Both the position numbers and the translations under genes were made by a program. A model generated the notes under the pieces. It was given only the letters and a program-made list of their open reading frames with translations. It did no database searches and was not told the DNA's origin. Positions 17,499-26,721 of a DNA stretch of 64,000 nucleotides are shown here, piece after piece. This stretch comes from DATAPE01 sp034667545 (GTDB lineage Bacteria > Actinomycetota > CADDZG01 > WHSQ01), in contig JAXDJR010000015.1 of the NCBI GenBank assembly GCA_034667545.1, positions 1-64,000 on the forward strand. Reading direction: 5' to 3'. Numbering within the stretch: the stretch's first letter is position 1; the number at the start of each line of letters is the position of its first letter.

Positions 17499-19061
17499 GT
17501 GGACGAAACCCCGGGAGTAGAAGACCTAACGCAGGAATCCGCCGCCGATGTCGCGACTCTGGCCAAAGGCGGGGCCCTGCAGATGGTTGGTCGCGTCAGC
17601 TCTCGCATCCTTGGCTTCGCGTTCATCGCCGTTGCAGTACGGATCTTGGGGACCAGCAGATATGGGCTGTTCCGAGAGGTCACGCAGGTCCTGTTGATCG
17701 CCGCCGCGCTGGCCCCCGGTGGGTTCCAGTTCGCAGCCGTTCGATTCATCGCCCGAGCACGCGCGTTGCACCGGCCGGGGGCCGTGCGAGGGTCGGCGAC
17801 CGTCGCGGTATGGGGCGGGGCAACTGTCTCCACCTTGGTCTTTATCGGCCTGCTCATATTGGCTCAGCCGATCGCGGATCACTTTGCATCAGGCGCCACG
17901 AAGCAAACGGACTTGGCGCATCTCTTGCGGCTGGGGGCACTGTTCGTGCCGCTCTACTCGATGACTCTGGTGCTCCTTTACTGCACGCAGGGTTACAGAA
18001 CGCTGGTTCCGACCACGACGGTGAACGATGTGGGATTGCCGGCGGCGCGCTTCGCCCTGGGAACCATCGCGATCCTGGTAGGGCTCGAGGTTGCGGGATT
18101 GGTGGTTGCCCTCGACGTGTCGGCGGCACTGGCTCTGCTCGGAGCGTTGTGGTTCTACAGAAAGCTCCTCACCGAGGAGGAGAAAGTGGCGACGCCGGAG
18201 CGCGAAGTGGGGCCGATCGTGAGATTCGCTCTCCTGTTGGGGGCCTCCAACCTATTCAGCACCCAATCGCTGGGGCTCGGCATCATCCTGCTCGGGATCT
18301 ATTCGACCGATCGCAACGTCGGTTTGTTCGCGATCGCCCTCGCATTGCAAGCAGCGGGCGGTGTCTTTCTGCAAAGTCTGGTCGGGATCTGGGCTCCAGT
18401 CGTGACCAAGGTTTACGAAGAGGGGGACATCGCGCGCTTGCAGTCTCTTTACCAAGCGATCACGCGATGGATCGTGACGCTGGCCTTCCCCGTATACGCA
18501 GCGTTGATGGTGCTCCCGGGCTTCTTCGGTCGTTTGCTGGCCGGTCACAATGGAGCCGACGCCGCTCCCCTGATCGTGGTTCTTGCGCTTGGAAATATCT
18601 TTTACGCCGGGACGGGACCCTCGGGCCACATCCTGAACATGACGGGGCGACCTCGCGTCACGCTCATCAACTCGATCACGGCCGTCATCCTCTACATCAT
18701 TCTGGGCGCGATCCTGGTGCCGCGCTATGGGGCGATAGCCATGGCAGGAGTCGACGCCGGAATCACCGCGGCGATCAACCTCACCGTTGTGTTGGAGGGA
18801 CGCATCCTCGTCGGCGTCCACCCCTTTGGGAAGTCCTTCCTCAAACCGTTGGGCGCAACGGTGGTCTTTGCCCTATTCCTGTTGTTGTGGAGAACCGTCC
18901 TTGGCACGGGACTCGCCGTCGAGGGGGCCGGGTTGGTCGTCGGGGTGATCATCTACCTGGGGATCCTGGCGAAGCTGGGGATGGACCCAGAGGAACGGTA
19001 CGTGTTTGGGCGGATCAAACAGCGGATCCCCTTCCTCGCCCGGCGAGGCAGAGGTCGCTGA
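17499..19061 (+). CDS. Polysaccharide flippase (Wzx/MOP superfamily)
   Basis: 520 residues with about 14 hydrophobic helices, the size and pattern of MOP-superfamily lipid-linked oligosaccharide flippases. The start contains AKGGALQMVGRVSSRILGFAFIAVAVRILG, matching the typical 'G-x-x-x-x-x-x-G...R' first helix of Wzx proteins that move undecaprenyl-PP repeat units across the membrane. GTG start at 17499, with GGAAG upstream. The 171 nt before it contain no gene. A long plus-strand frame in another phase (17810-19210) is a shadow. Confidence 0.9.
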   Translation: MDETPGVEDLTQESAADVATLAKGGALQMVGRVSSRILGFAFIAVAVRILGTSRYGLFREVTQVLLIAAALAPGGFQFAAVRFIARARALHRPGAVRGSATVAVWGGATVSTLVFIGLLILAQPIADHFASGATKQTDLAHLLRLGALFVPLYSMTLVLLYCTQGYRTLVPTTTVNDVGLPAARFALGTIAILVGLEVAGLVVALDVSAALALLGALWFYRKLLTEEEKVATPEREVGPIVRFALLLGASNLFSTQSLGLGIILLGIYSTDRNVGLFAIALALQAAGGVFLQSLVGIWAPVVTKVYEEGDIARLQSLYQAITRWIVTLAFPVYAALMVLPGFFGRLLAGHNGADAAPLIVVLALGNIFYAGTGPSGHILNMTGRPRVTLINSITAVILYIILGAILVPRYGAIAMAGVDAGITAAINLTVVLEGRILVGVHPFGKSFLKPLGATVVFALFLLLWRTVLGTGLAVEGAGLVVGVIIYLGILAKLGMDPEERYVFGRIKQRIPFLARRGRGR

Positions 19062-19271
19062 TCGAGCGGGCCTCCTTGGCACGTCCACCCGTCAGGGATG
19101 AGATGGCCCCGTCCGAGAAAATGCCCCCTAGCGCGCCCCACGCAGCCCTTGATACCCTCATAGAAGGCATCACCAGCAAGTTGCAAAGGTTCAGGTGGAT
19201 TGACGTTTGAGTAGCGGGCACGTACGGATCTGCTCGTGGACACGTACTGACGACTACTTCTAGGCGGCTGA

Positions 19272-20774
19272 ATGCTTAGTTCCTCACAAGGGTCCTGGTA
19301 CCGAAGGACCTTGCCGGGCGTTAATCCGGCGCGGGCCGCGGGAAACGCGGTGATCGCGATGACGGCATTGGGAGCCGGTGTCGGCATCGCTCTGGGAAGT
19401 AAGTGGGGGCTGGCGATCGCCGGAATCTCCCTCTTGTTCGCAGCGGCGAGCGTGGGCTTGTTCCAACTCACCATCCCTCGGTACGCGTTCGGGTACATGG
19501 CTATCGAACTACCGGCGATATTCATCTTGATAGCAAGTCTTGGTCTTCGGGCACGCACAGCGGAGGACCTCGCGGCCAATCCGTTGGACTTCGTCGGCTT
19601 GCTGCGCCTTGCCAGCACGGGAATCGCTTTCATGCTGGGGGCCATCGCGTGCATCTCCGCGACGCGCGATACGACCGAGACCGTGACGAACAGGCCGCTG
19701 CGCATCTATATCTGTTACGCGCTCGTGGCCTCGATCGGGATCTTTGCCTCCGTGAGCCCGGCCCTCACGGGTTACCGCGCCTTCGAGGTGATCGCCGCGA
19801 TCGTGATGATCGCAGGCGCTTACCGAACCGCCGGGAAAGAAGCTTTGCTTCGCCTGGAAGGGTTGCTCTATTGGTGGATACTGATCCTCGTTGGCACCGT
19901 CTGGGTTGGAGTGGCAGCGTTCCCAGCCCTGACCGTCCAGCACATCAACAGTCCGATCCCATACCAGATCCAAGGCGTCTATCCGGGGGTCACCTCCAAC
20001 ACGCTCGGCGAGCTGGCCGTCCTGCTGATCTTTTGGTCTGTGGGCCGGTTGCTGGCACCCGGGGTCGAGAGGGGCCCCAGGCGTCCGGTTGCGTGGGCGG
20101 TCGCGGCCTTTGGATTCATCACGTTGATGGGGGCCCAGTATCGAACTGGTTACGCGGCCGTGATGCTTGGATTTGCGATATTGCTGTTCCTGCGCGGCCG
20201 CAAAGTCCTTGCCGGGTTCGGCGTCATCGTGGTGGCTGTCGGGACCATCATCGGATCGAGAGTCGCGACGCAAGCTGCGCCGCTTCTCTTGCGGGGGCAG
20301 AATAGCTCGCAGGTCAGCAACTTGAATGGACGTCTGAACTGGTGGGAGCTCGCCATCCCGATCTGGAAGAAATCCCCCATCATCGGAGGTGGCCTTCGTA
20401 CCGCCAGCCGGCTGCTCGTCTTGGGACAGTCAGGCTTCCAGAACACCAGCACCGTCCACAGCACGTGGGTGGAAGCGCTCGTCGGGACGGGAGTGCTTGG
20501 AACTGCCGCCCTTGCCATCTTTCTGATGATTACGATGCGCCGGGCTTTCCTGACTGCGCTGCGACCGTACGGAAGGATCGTCCCCCTTCTCGCCCTCAGC
20601 ACGCTTGCGGTGAGGAGCTTCACTGGGGATACCTTCGAGAGCGGTGGTCTTTACTGCTTGCTCACGCTGGTGTTCGTGATGGGTCTACGGGATCAGTACT
20701 TCGTTCGACCGAGGGCGTCAACCCGCATCAGCTCATCCGGTCACGCCGAGCGTGTTCCCGTGGGAGTCGACTAA
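19272..20774 (+). CDS. O-antigen ligase / polymerase family membrane protein
   Basis: The 500-residue integral membrane protein has about 11-12 helices and the Wzy_C/WaaL-type extracytoplasmic loop between NSSQVSNLNGRLNWWELAIPIW and GGLRTAS...TVHSTWVEALVGTGVLG; the HSTWVEALVGTGVLG portion is the conserved 'H-N-x-x-(L/w)-x-x-l-x-e-x-G-x-x-G' of ligases and polymerases. It either polymerises the exported repeat unit or attaches it to an acceptor. ATG 19272; a TTGACG box (19199-19204) lies upstream but without a clear -10. It ends 12 nt before the convergent sulfotransferase gene. Confidence 0.88.
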   Translation: MLSSSQGSWYRRTLPGVNPARAAGNAVIAMTALGAGVGIALGSKWGLAIAGISLLFAAASVGLFQLTIPRYAFGYMAIELPAIFILIASLGLRARTAEDLAANPLDFVGLLRLASTGIAFMLGAIACISATRDTTETVTNRPLRIYICYALVASIGIFASVSPALTGYRAFEVIAAIVMIAGAYRTAGKEALLRLEGLLYWWILILVGTVWVGVAAFPALTVQHINSPIPYQIQGVYPGVTSNTLGELAVLLIFWSVGRLLAPGVERGPRRPVAWAVAAFGFITLMGAQYRTGYAAVMLGFAILLFLRGRKVLAGFGVIVVAVGTIIGSRVATQAAPLLLRGQNSSQVSNLNGRLNWWELAIPIWKKSPIIGGGLRTASRLLVLGQSGFQNTSTVHSTWVEALVGTGVLGTAALAIFLMITMRRAFLTALRPYGRIVPLLALSTLAVRSFTGDTFESGGLYCLLTLVFVMGLRDQYFVRPRASTRISSSGHAERVPVGVD

Positions 20775-20785
20775 CCGAGTAAAGA

Positions 20786-21676
20786 TCAGGCGATGTTCCA
20801 GCCGTCGAAGTCGTTTCCCAGTAGGACCCGCAGCCGTCGAATGTCCGATGAGAACTCTGCTTCCAGTTCGGCGCGCAGAGAATCCGGGATAACCGCCTCG
20901 GAAGATTCGTAGACGCTCTGCGCGGGCTTGCCCAACATCTGTTTGACCCGATTGGGAACCAGGCGAGGGATCTTGACAGTAGAGAACACGCGCTTCTTGA
21001 ACCAGCGACGGCTGTTCCCTACCCAGGCCGGATAGGCCAAGCGCCGCTCAGATGTAAAGAACTCCTGCTCCAGCACCTCGGACTTCCAATCAGCGCGCAC
21101 GCCGAGGAAGGAGTAGACGCGCTCGAGAGTTTGTACTCGAGTCGAGCGCAAAGCCTCCGAAGTGATGATGAGCATCTGATCGGTGCGGAAATGCGAAAGA
21201 TATTGATCCAGCTGCATCGCGTACTTGCTGAAGTTGATGTAGTCGGGATTCGTTTGGACCGCCTGAGCTAGGGGCGCGGTTTCGGTGCCGAAGGCCACGT
21301 TGTGAACGTAGTGAGAGCGAAGGCGATCTATCGGATTGCGCACCACGTATATGAGGCGCGCCTCGGGAAGATAGCGCGCGATGAGCTCTGCAGAACCTGA
21401 ATAGCGGGGAAACTTGGTGTAGCTGGTTGAGGCCTCACCTACTGCGGCTACCCCGGGACCGGCGTCGGCAAAGAGGCGCTGATACCAGGCGAAACCTCGC
21501 TCCCAGTTGATGCCGGCGGTGAAGAAGTCCAGCTCTTTGATGTCGGGCATGAAGACCTGCGGATGCGACCGCAGATATTCGTAGAGGCTCGTGGTTCCCG
21601 ACTTCTGAGCGCCAATAACGAGAAAGTCGGGAAGCCGGAGCTTGCCTGTAGGTGTTGGATAGTCCGAGGGGCTCAC
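20786..21676 (-). CDS. Sulfotransferase, heparan-sulfate-type (second of three)
   Basis: 296 residues resembling the sulfotransferase domain of NDST/heparan enzymes and bacterial relatives: VIGAQKSGTTSLYEYL at 20-35 is the 5'-phosphosulfate loop (Lys25 in place of Arg), HPQVFMPDIKELDFF follows, and RLIYVVRNPIDRLRSHY is the 3'-phosphate site. Glu/Asp near EASTSYTKFP fits the usual acceptor region. GTG at 21674-21676 overlaps the stop of the upstream sulfotransferase (GTGA), so both are made together. Presumed role: sulfation of the polysaccharide. Confidence 0.88.
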   Translation of the reverse strand: MSPSDYPTPTGKLRLPDFLVIGAQKSGTTSLYEYLRSHPQVFMPDIKELDFFTAGINWERGFAWYQRLFADAGPGVAAVGEASTSYTKFPRYSGSAELIARYLPEARLIYVVRNPIDRLRSHYVHNVAFGTETAPLAQAVQTNPDYINFSKYAMQLDQYLSHFRTDQMLIITSEALRSTRVQTLERVYSFLGVRADWKSEVLEQEFFTSERRLAYPAWVGNSRRWFKKRVFSTVKIPRLVPNRVKQMLGKPAQSVYESSEAVIPDSLRAELEAEFSSDIRRLRVLLGNDFDGWNIA

Positions 21677-22704
21677 TCAGAACCGTCGCTTGGCGAACTT
21701 TCCGACAGAGAGCGGAGATGGTTTCCCGCCTTACGAGTTGCCAGCGAGTAGCGCAACATCAGCGGCAGCGTCAACGAAGTCACGAGCAGCTTGTCTCGTC
21801 CGGGCATCTCGTCCTTCCATCTGTTGTCCTCACGAACCGGCACCTGACCAAGCCGGAACCGATCTGGGTTGCCGGACACAGTGTGGTTGCCGCCGAGGCT
21901 AACCGTGTGATCGTCGGCAAAAGGCAGTTGCGCGCCTGCATCGCCGACCAGGGATGTGATTGCGCGAACCAACTCACGGGGACGCGAGCAGAAATCGTGG
22001 TAATCGATCAGCATCGAGCGATCTGGTCTCTGAGCTCTGCGAACAGCATCCGCCGCGAGATTTCGGCGGATCCATTGAAACGCACTGGCCGAGATCCCGG
22101 TGGGTGCCATAACCGCAGGCTGGTTGCGGTCCGGGTTGGCTTTCACCTTCGATTGCGAGTAAGCCATGGCGCGAGGATCACGTACGAGGTGGACGAAGAA
22201 TGGTTCGACGTTGCGGACCGAGCCCAACAAAGCTGCGTCCCAGGGGCGCTTGGAAGAATCCACGATGACCGAGGCTCCAGTCACTGCTTTGATCGCCTCA
22301 TACAGATCGCCCATCAGTGCACCGTGAGCTTGTATCTGTCCGGGAACATTGTCCTTAGTTGTCTGATGGAGGAGCTGCCACGTACGCCAAGTCCCCGAGA
22401 TCTGCCTCTGACGTGCCATGACAGCCCGGGCCGTTGCAGAGGGCTCTGAGCCGGCAACCTTGTCGAGGACACGGGACCAGATCTCACAACTCTCGAACGA
22501 CTTCCCACACCCGCAGAATCGTCCTTGGTCGAGCCGCTGCCACAGAAAACGAAGCTCTCCCGCGGAAAAGAACCCTGCGACCTCGTTCAGGACGTTGTCC
22601 AGCACTGTGCTGCCGCAGCGGGGGGCGCCCATGATGTAAAGCACTGTGATCGGCTCATCCCGCGCCGGGGACGCGGCCGAAGCGTGGGGGTTGGGTCCGT
22701 CCAT
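21673..22704 (-). CDS. Sulfotransferase family protein (third of three)
   Basis: 343 residues with a P-loop-like PSB region VLYIMGAPRCGSTVLDNVL (21-39), a CGCG-C motif (GRFCGCGKSFESC) characteristic of this uncharacterised sulfotransferase subgroup, VIVDSSKRPWDAALL and the 3'-PB-like HLVRDPRAMAYSQSK. The C-terminus holds GNHTVSGNPDRFR, typical of the subgroup. The cluster position supports a glycan acceptor. It is translationally coupled to the second sulfotransferase. The 246 nt upstream separate it from the divergent DUF4012 gene and probably hold both promoters. Confidence 0.85.
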   Translation of the reverse strand: MDGPNPHASAASPARDEPITVLYIMGAPRCGSTVLDNVLNEVAGFFSAGELRFLWQRLDQGRFCGCGKSFESCEIWSRVLDKVAGSEPSATARAVMARQRQISGTWRTWQLLHQTTKDNVPGQIQAHGALMGDLYEAIKAVTGASVIVDSSKRPWDAALLGSVRNVEPFFVHLVRDPRAMAYSQSKVKANPDRNQPAVMAPTGISASAFQWIRRNLAADAVRRAQRPDRSMLIDYHDFCSRPRELVRAITSLVGDAGAQLPFADDHTVSLGGNHTVSGNPDRFRLGQVPVREDNRWKDEMPGRDKLLVTSLTLPLMLRYSLATRKAGNHLRSLSESSPSDGSE

Positions 22705-22950
22705 GTGGCCTTCCTTCGTGTGATCGCTCCTGGAGGAAGCGTCACTCAGCTTCGCACGCTATCGCGGCGCCTGGCCCCAAACCTACCCACCCTGAGCGTG
22801 CGATGGTGCAGGGGCTCGGCGGCCGCGTTCAGCCATCCAGCCCGATAAGGCAGGGCCCCGGGGGGGCATGGGAATTGCTTGGCACGGCTCCGAGTAGAGT
22901 TTGGCTCCTAGAACGATGGGGAGAAAAGCGGTGTCAGAGGCCTCAAGGGG

Positions 22951-25740
22951 GTGTCGAGGCTACGCGCGCGCCAGTTTGCGGCGCGGATCGTCCGCAGCCC
23001 GATGCACAAGTCTCAGTCGCCGAGCCTTTCGAGGCTCGGCCCAACCTCCGGGAGGCGACAGACCATCGTGATCTACCTCGAGGTCGGGGCACTCATCGTG
23101 GTGGTCGCCTTGATCTCTGTGTCCGACCTGATCTATCGGCGGGTGACCAAATCCGGCCGCCGGCGAGGCCGGGCCTCCGTGCGAGGCGCCCGAGCGGCAG
23201 TGCTTCGTTCGCAATCCGGGGGCGGGCCCTCGCCCAGGAGTGCGCCGGCTCAGCCGTCGGCAAGGACCTCTCCTTCCGTGCCACCGCCCGCTCCAGGAAC
23301 AAGTGAGTTCGTGCGGGTAAAGCTCCGCTCCGGGCGCATCGTGGAGGGATGGAGGGAAGCAGGCACCCTGGAAAGCTCCGGGGGCTTAACGGACGCCTTC
23401 GATCTGGATGTCTCCAAGGCGTTCGATCCCAACGGCAACCCCATGAGTTTTCCCAGCAACTCCTTCATCGTCTTTACCTCCCAGGTCGAGCGTCTGGAAG
23501 TCCTCGAATCCTCTTCGGAAAGGAGTTCGAGCCGCGAGGTGGCCGCGGAACGCCAGCGAGCCTCTGGGGCCACGACCGCCCCCATCGCGCCCGTGCGTGA
23601 TTCGGGATCCCAAACTGCACGGAAAGAAGAGGACACAGCGAACCCTGAGGGGCCGGACACCAGCCCCGCTCCGGACGAGTCATCCGACGGTCTGGGCCGG
23701 CTGATCCAACTGCCAGAGCCCGAGGACCTGAACGCTCCAGCAGCAGTGCTCGCTCCTGTCCCTGAGCCCGCTCCTGAGGGTTCTCAGATCAGGCATATCG
23801 AGCCCAAGGCAGCGAGTCCGGAAACCCCCTCAGTGCCCGCTCCGCCCGCTCCCCATAAGAAGCGGCGAGCCCGCCCCTTGTTATGGGTGGGAGCTATCGC
23901 CGCGCTCCTCATCGTGGCCCTGATCGTCGACGGGATGTATACGTTCTTCGCCCTGTCCAACTCCCTCAACTCGGCGCGGGGTGATCTGCGACGTGGCAGC
24001 AACGCTCTCCTCTCGGGCCACTACCAGTCGGCGCGCGCGGAATTTCTAAAGGCTGCATCCGCTTCCGGGACCGCCGATGGGCTCCAAGGCCATCCTGCGT
24101 TCTGGGTGGTGTCCCACCTTCCGCGAGTACACCGGGATGCAGTTGCTCTAAAGGCCTTGGGTAAGTCCTCGGACCTGTCCTCGCGGGCCGGCCTCGACGC
24201 CGTGCAGGCGATTCGAGCGATGGGAGCCCCCGCCCAGGGTTTGGCCGCCGCTATCTACAGCCATGGTCAGATCAATCTCAACGCCGCTCAGAGAGGCGTG
24301 CCCTTCTTCATAGACATCGAGGACAAGCTCAACAAGGCCTATGTCAGCTTGAGGAGCGCTCCTCAACCGGTCTTCGGGGCAGTGCAGTCGGCCCTGTCGC
24401 TCGCCCTGACCAAGGTTTCCGAGGCGAGGGACGCGATTCACAAGACCCGCAACCTGGTGCAGGCCCTGCCGTCCCTATTCGGACGCGACCAGACTCGCCA
24501 TTACCTGCTGCTGTTCGACAATCCGAGCATCGCCCGGGGCTCGGGTGGACCTATCGACCTGTTCGGCATCCTCACCGCAAAGTCGGGTTCCCTGCGCGTG
24601 GGATCGATCCACCCGGTCGACGACCTTGCCGCCACGGCGGCACCGAGAACTCTGTCCCCCGCTTGGTTCCGCAAGGCATACGGGCCCGCCGGCGCGTTCG
24701 ATAGTTGGGACCAGATCACTCGGTCGCCGAGCTTCGACTCCGTTGCGCCGATCGCCCAGAGCCTGTATCAGTCGGCGACGGGCACGACAGTCGACGGTGT
24801 GGTCGAGATGGATCCCGTGGCGCTGGGTCTGATGACACGTGCAGTGGGATCAGTCCGACAGCCGGGATACAACGTCTCAGTCAACGCCCGTAACGCAGTG
24901 CAGACCCTCACGCACGACGTCTATCTGCACTTCGGAACCGACCAACGTGGCCGGGAGGAGTGGGTGGCCGGGTTGATCGAACAGGTTTGGAACAGAGTGA
25001 GCCGGGGGGACGCAAGCGCTGCCGAGCTGACCACAGCCCTCGGGGATTCCTCGAGGGGGTCTCACTTCACGATGTACTCGAACAGCCCGTCGGACGAACG
25101 AGCCTTGAACCAAGTCGGGGTGGGCGCCACATTCTCGACATTCGAGCCCAATGTGCAGATGGCCGTCACCAACAACAGCACGCTGTCCAGGCTCGGCTAT
25201 TACGAGAAGCGAAGCGTGAGCACGAGAGTGCAGCTGACCAGCCGCGGCCAAGCCTACGTGACCTCAACCTTCCGACTCAGCAACACCGCTCCCAAAGGCG
25301 TCGCCAAGGTGCTGGTGCACAACCTTCAGTCCGCCCAGGACCGCTCCGACCTGAGCTTCATCCTCCCCACCCACGCGAAGGTGCAGGAAGTCTCGTTGGC
25401 AGGCAAGTCCCAGCGCTACGACCTTGGGATCGAGGGGACGAATCCTCGCTTCACGCTGCCGCTGTCGGTGGCCCCGGGGAGCACGGTCCGAGTGGTCTGT
25501 TCCTACGTCATCCCACACGCCTTCAAGCTGACCGGCGCAGGAGGCGTGTTCCGATTCGCAACAGTGCCGCAGGCTGCAGCCAAACCGGATGCAACCTCCG
25601 TCACCGTGATCCCACCCGGCGGGCTCGAAGTCGTCAAGGGGGGATCGGTCGGAGGTGAGGTGGACGGATCGTCTTACGTAGCGAGCGACACTGCCGGGGG
25701 TCCCCTGACGGTGGCAGTCAAGTTGGCGCCACCCCCGTAA
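22951..25740 (+). CDS. DUF4012 protein with two TM helices and a small N-terminal domain
   Basis: Up to 929 aa. Order: basic N-terminus, TM helix near 40-60, Pro/Ala-rich linker, a small domain of about 75 residues (from FVRVKLRSGRIVEGW to VERLEVLESS) that looks like a compact beta-barrel, an acidic Pro-rich linker, a second TM helix near 310-335 (LLWVGAIAALLIVALIVDGMY), then DUF4012 (YLLLFDNPSIARGSGGPIDLFG, the counterpart of the conserved 'N-x-x-E-x-R-x-x-G-G'). DUF4012 proteins recur beside capsule/EPS genes; a role in attaching or assembling glycan is suspected. The start is uncertain: GTG 22951 has only a weak ribosome site, ATG 23002 and GTG 23068 are alternatives. Cys is nearly absent. 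Confidence 0.85.
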   Translation: MSRLRARQFAARIVRSPMHKSQSPSLSRLGPTSGRRQTIVIYLEVGALIVVVALISVSDLIYRRVTKSGRRRGRASVRGARAAVLRSQSGGGPSPRSAPAQPSARTSPSVPPPAPGTSEFVRVKLRSGRIVEGWREAGTLESSGGLTDAFDLDVSKAFDPNGNPMSFPSNSFIVFTSQVERLEVLESSSERSSSREVAAERQRASGATTAPIAPVRDSGSQTARKEEDTANPEGPDTSPAPDESSDGLGRLIQLPEPEDLNAPAAVLAPVPEPAPEGSQIRHIEPKAASPETPSVPAPPAPHKKRRARPLLWVGAIAALLIVALIVDGMYTFFALSNSLNSARGDLRRGSNALLSGHYQSARAEFLKAASASGTADGLQGHPAFWVVSHLPRVHRDAVALKALGKSSDLSSRAGLDAVQAIRAMGAPAQGLAAAIYSHGQINLNAAQRGVPFFIDIEDKLNKAYVSLRSAPQPVFGAVQSALSLALTKVSEARDAIHKTRNLVQALPSLFGRDQTRHYLLLFDNPSIARGSGGPIDLFGILTAKSGSLRVGSIHPVDDLAATAAPRTLSPAWFRKAYGPAGAFDSWDQITRSPSFDSVAPIAQSLYQSATGTTVDGVVEMDPVALGLMTRAVGSVRQPGYNVSVNARNAVQTLTHDVYLHFGTDQRGREEWVAGLIEQVWNRVSRGDASAAELTTALGDSSRGSHFTMYSNSPSDERALNQVGVGATFSTFEPNVQMAVTNNSTLSRLGYYEKRSVSTRVQLTSRGQAYVTSTFRLSNTAPKGVAKVLVHNLQSAQDRSDLSFILPTHAKVQEVSLAGKSQRYDLGIEGTNPRFTLPLSVAPGSTVRVVCSYVIPHAFKLTGAGGVFRFATVPQAAAKPDATSVTVIPPGGLEVVKGGSVGGEVDGSSYVASDTAGGPLTVAVKLAPPP

Positions 25741-25863
25741 ACGGGCTGCGCAGCTGGTGCTCGCCCGGGGAGTGAACCTAGTTATGCCGCGCTTATTCGA
25801 CTACACGGGATGGATTGCCCCAATGGGGATCCGGCTGACCGGTCTCTTACGGCGTGCGGCAGC

Positions 25864-26721
25864 CTAGTCGCGTCCATGCGCCGCCAACTGTTTGACGAGC
25901 AGGAAAACGAAGCGCGGATTACGGTACAGGTACCTCTTCCACAACCTGCGAGGCTCGGAGCAGAGACGGAAGAGCCACTCGAGCCCCATCCGCTGCATGA
26001 TGCTCGGAGCCTGCTTCTTCACGCCGGCAAGGAAGTCAAAAGCGGCGCCGACCCCGACCATCACCGCAGGAACCTTCCCGCGGCGAGCTGCCATCCAAAG
26101 CTCCTGCTTAGGCGTACCGAGACCTACGAATACGATCCCCGCGCCCGAGTCGATGATCTCCTGATCCACTTGGCGATCTTCCTCTTCGGTCGGGGCCCTG
26201 AACGGCGGAGCGAACCGATACACCACCTGGAGTTTCGGAAAACGAGCTTTTAGGTTGGCGATGAAGGACTCGAGCACGTCCGGAGTGCCGCCGTAGAAAC
26301 CCACAGGAACTCCAGCCTCGGCCGCGCGCTCACACAGGATCGGGGTGAGGTCGGGCCCGTACACCCGGGTGGCGTCCCGTAGACCGAGCAGCTTGAGACT
26401 CCAGACAAGCGGCATACCGTCAGAGGTGACGAGATCGGCCAGGTTCATGATCTGCTGGAAGGCTTCACTGGCGCGTGACTCCATCACGTTGTTGACCGAG
26501 GCCACGCAGACGTAACGAGACTCGCGTTGCTTGCCCCACGCGACGATGCGAGAGGCGGCATCTTCATAGTTGGTGCGATCCACACGCATCCCAGCGATGT
26601 GACGAGACTCGAGAGGCCGCGCCTCGGAGACGACGACCGGCGATCGTAGGTCTGGGCTCGACGGTCCCAGATCGGGTGAGGTGCTCAAGATCAGTACGCG
26701 CCCTTCCCGCCCAGGACGCAT
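25864..26721 (-). CDS. WecG/TagA/CpsF family glycosyltransferase (GT26)
   Basis: Up to 285 aa. The GT26 domain begins near residue 45 (MRVDRTNYEDA) and shows VCVASVNNVMESR, LVTSDGMPLVWSLKLLG (the catalytic TxDG/D motif), VGFYGGTPDV and IVFVGLGTPKQELWMA (the G-x-P-x-Q-E motif). Family members add the second sugar (often ManNAc-type) to a polyprenyl-PP-sugar at the membrane. ATG 26721 lies inside the upstream gene with no ribosome site; TTG 26688 is an alternative start. It follows the initiating phosphotransferase, which fits addition of the second residue. Confidence 0.9.
   Translation of the reverse strand: MRPGREGRVLILSTSPDLGPSSPDLRSPVVVSEARPLESRHIAGMRVDRTNYEDAASRIVAWGKQRESRYVCVASVNNVMESRASEAFQQIMNLADLVTSDGMPLVWSLKLLGLRDATRVYGPDLTPILCERAAEAGVPVGFYGGTPDVLESFIANLKARFPKLQVVYRFAPPFRAPTEEEDRQVDQEIIDSGAGIVFVGLGTPKQELWMAARRGKVPAVMVGVGAAFDFLAGVKKQAPSIMQRMGLEWLFRLCSEPRRLWKRYLYRNPRFVFLLVKQLAAHGRD

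Noticed and set aside
17810..19210. 466-residue frame inside the flippase gene
   Set aside because: Out-of-phase shadow of a membrane protein, rich in Arg and Gly, no domain.
19199..19230. Promoter with TTGACG before the O-antigen ligase gene
   Set aside because: The -35 is good but the sequence 17 nt on (TACGGA) is a poor -10.
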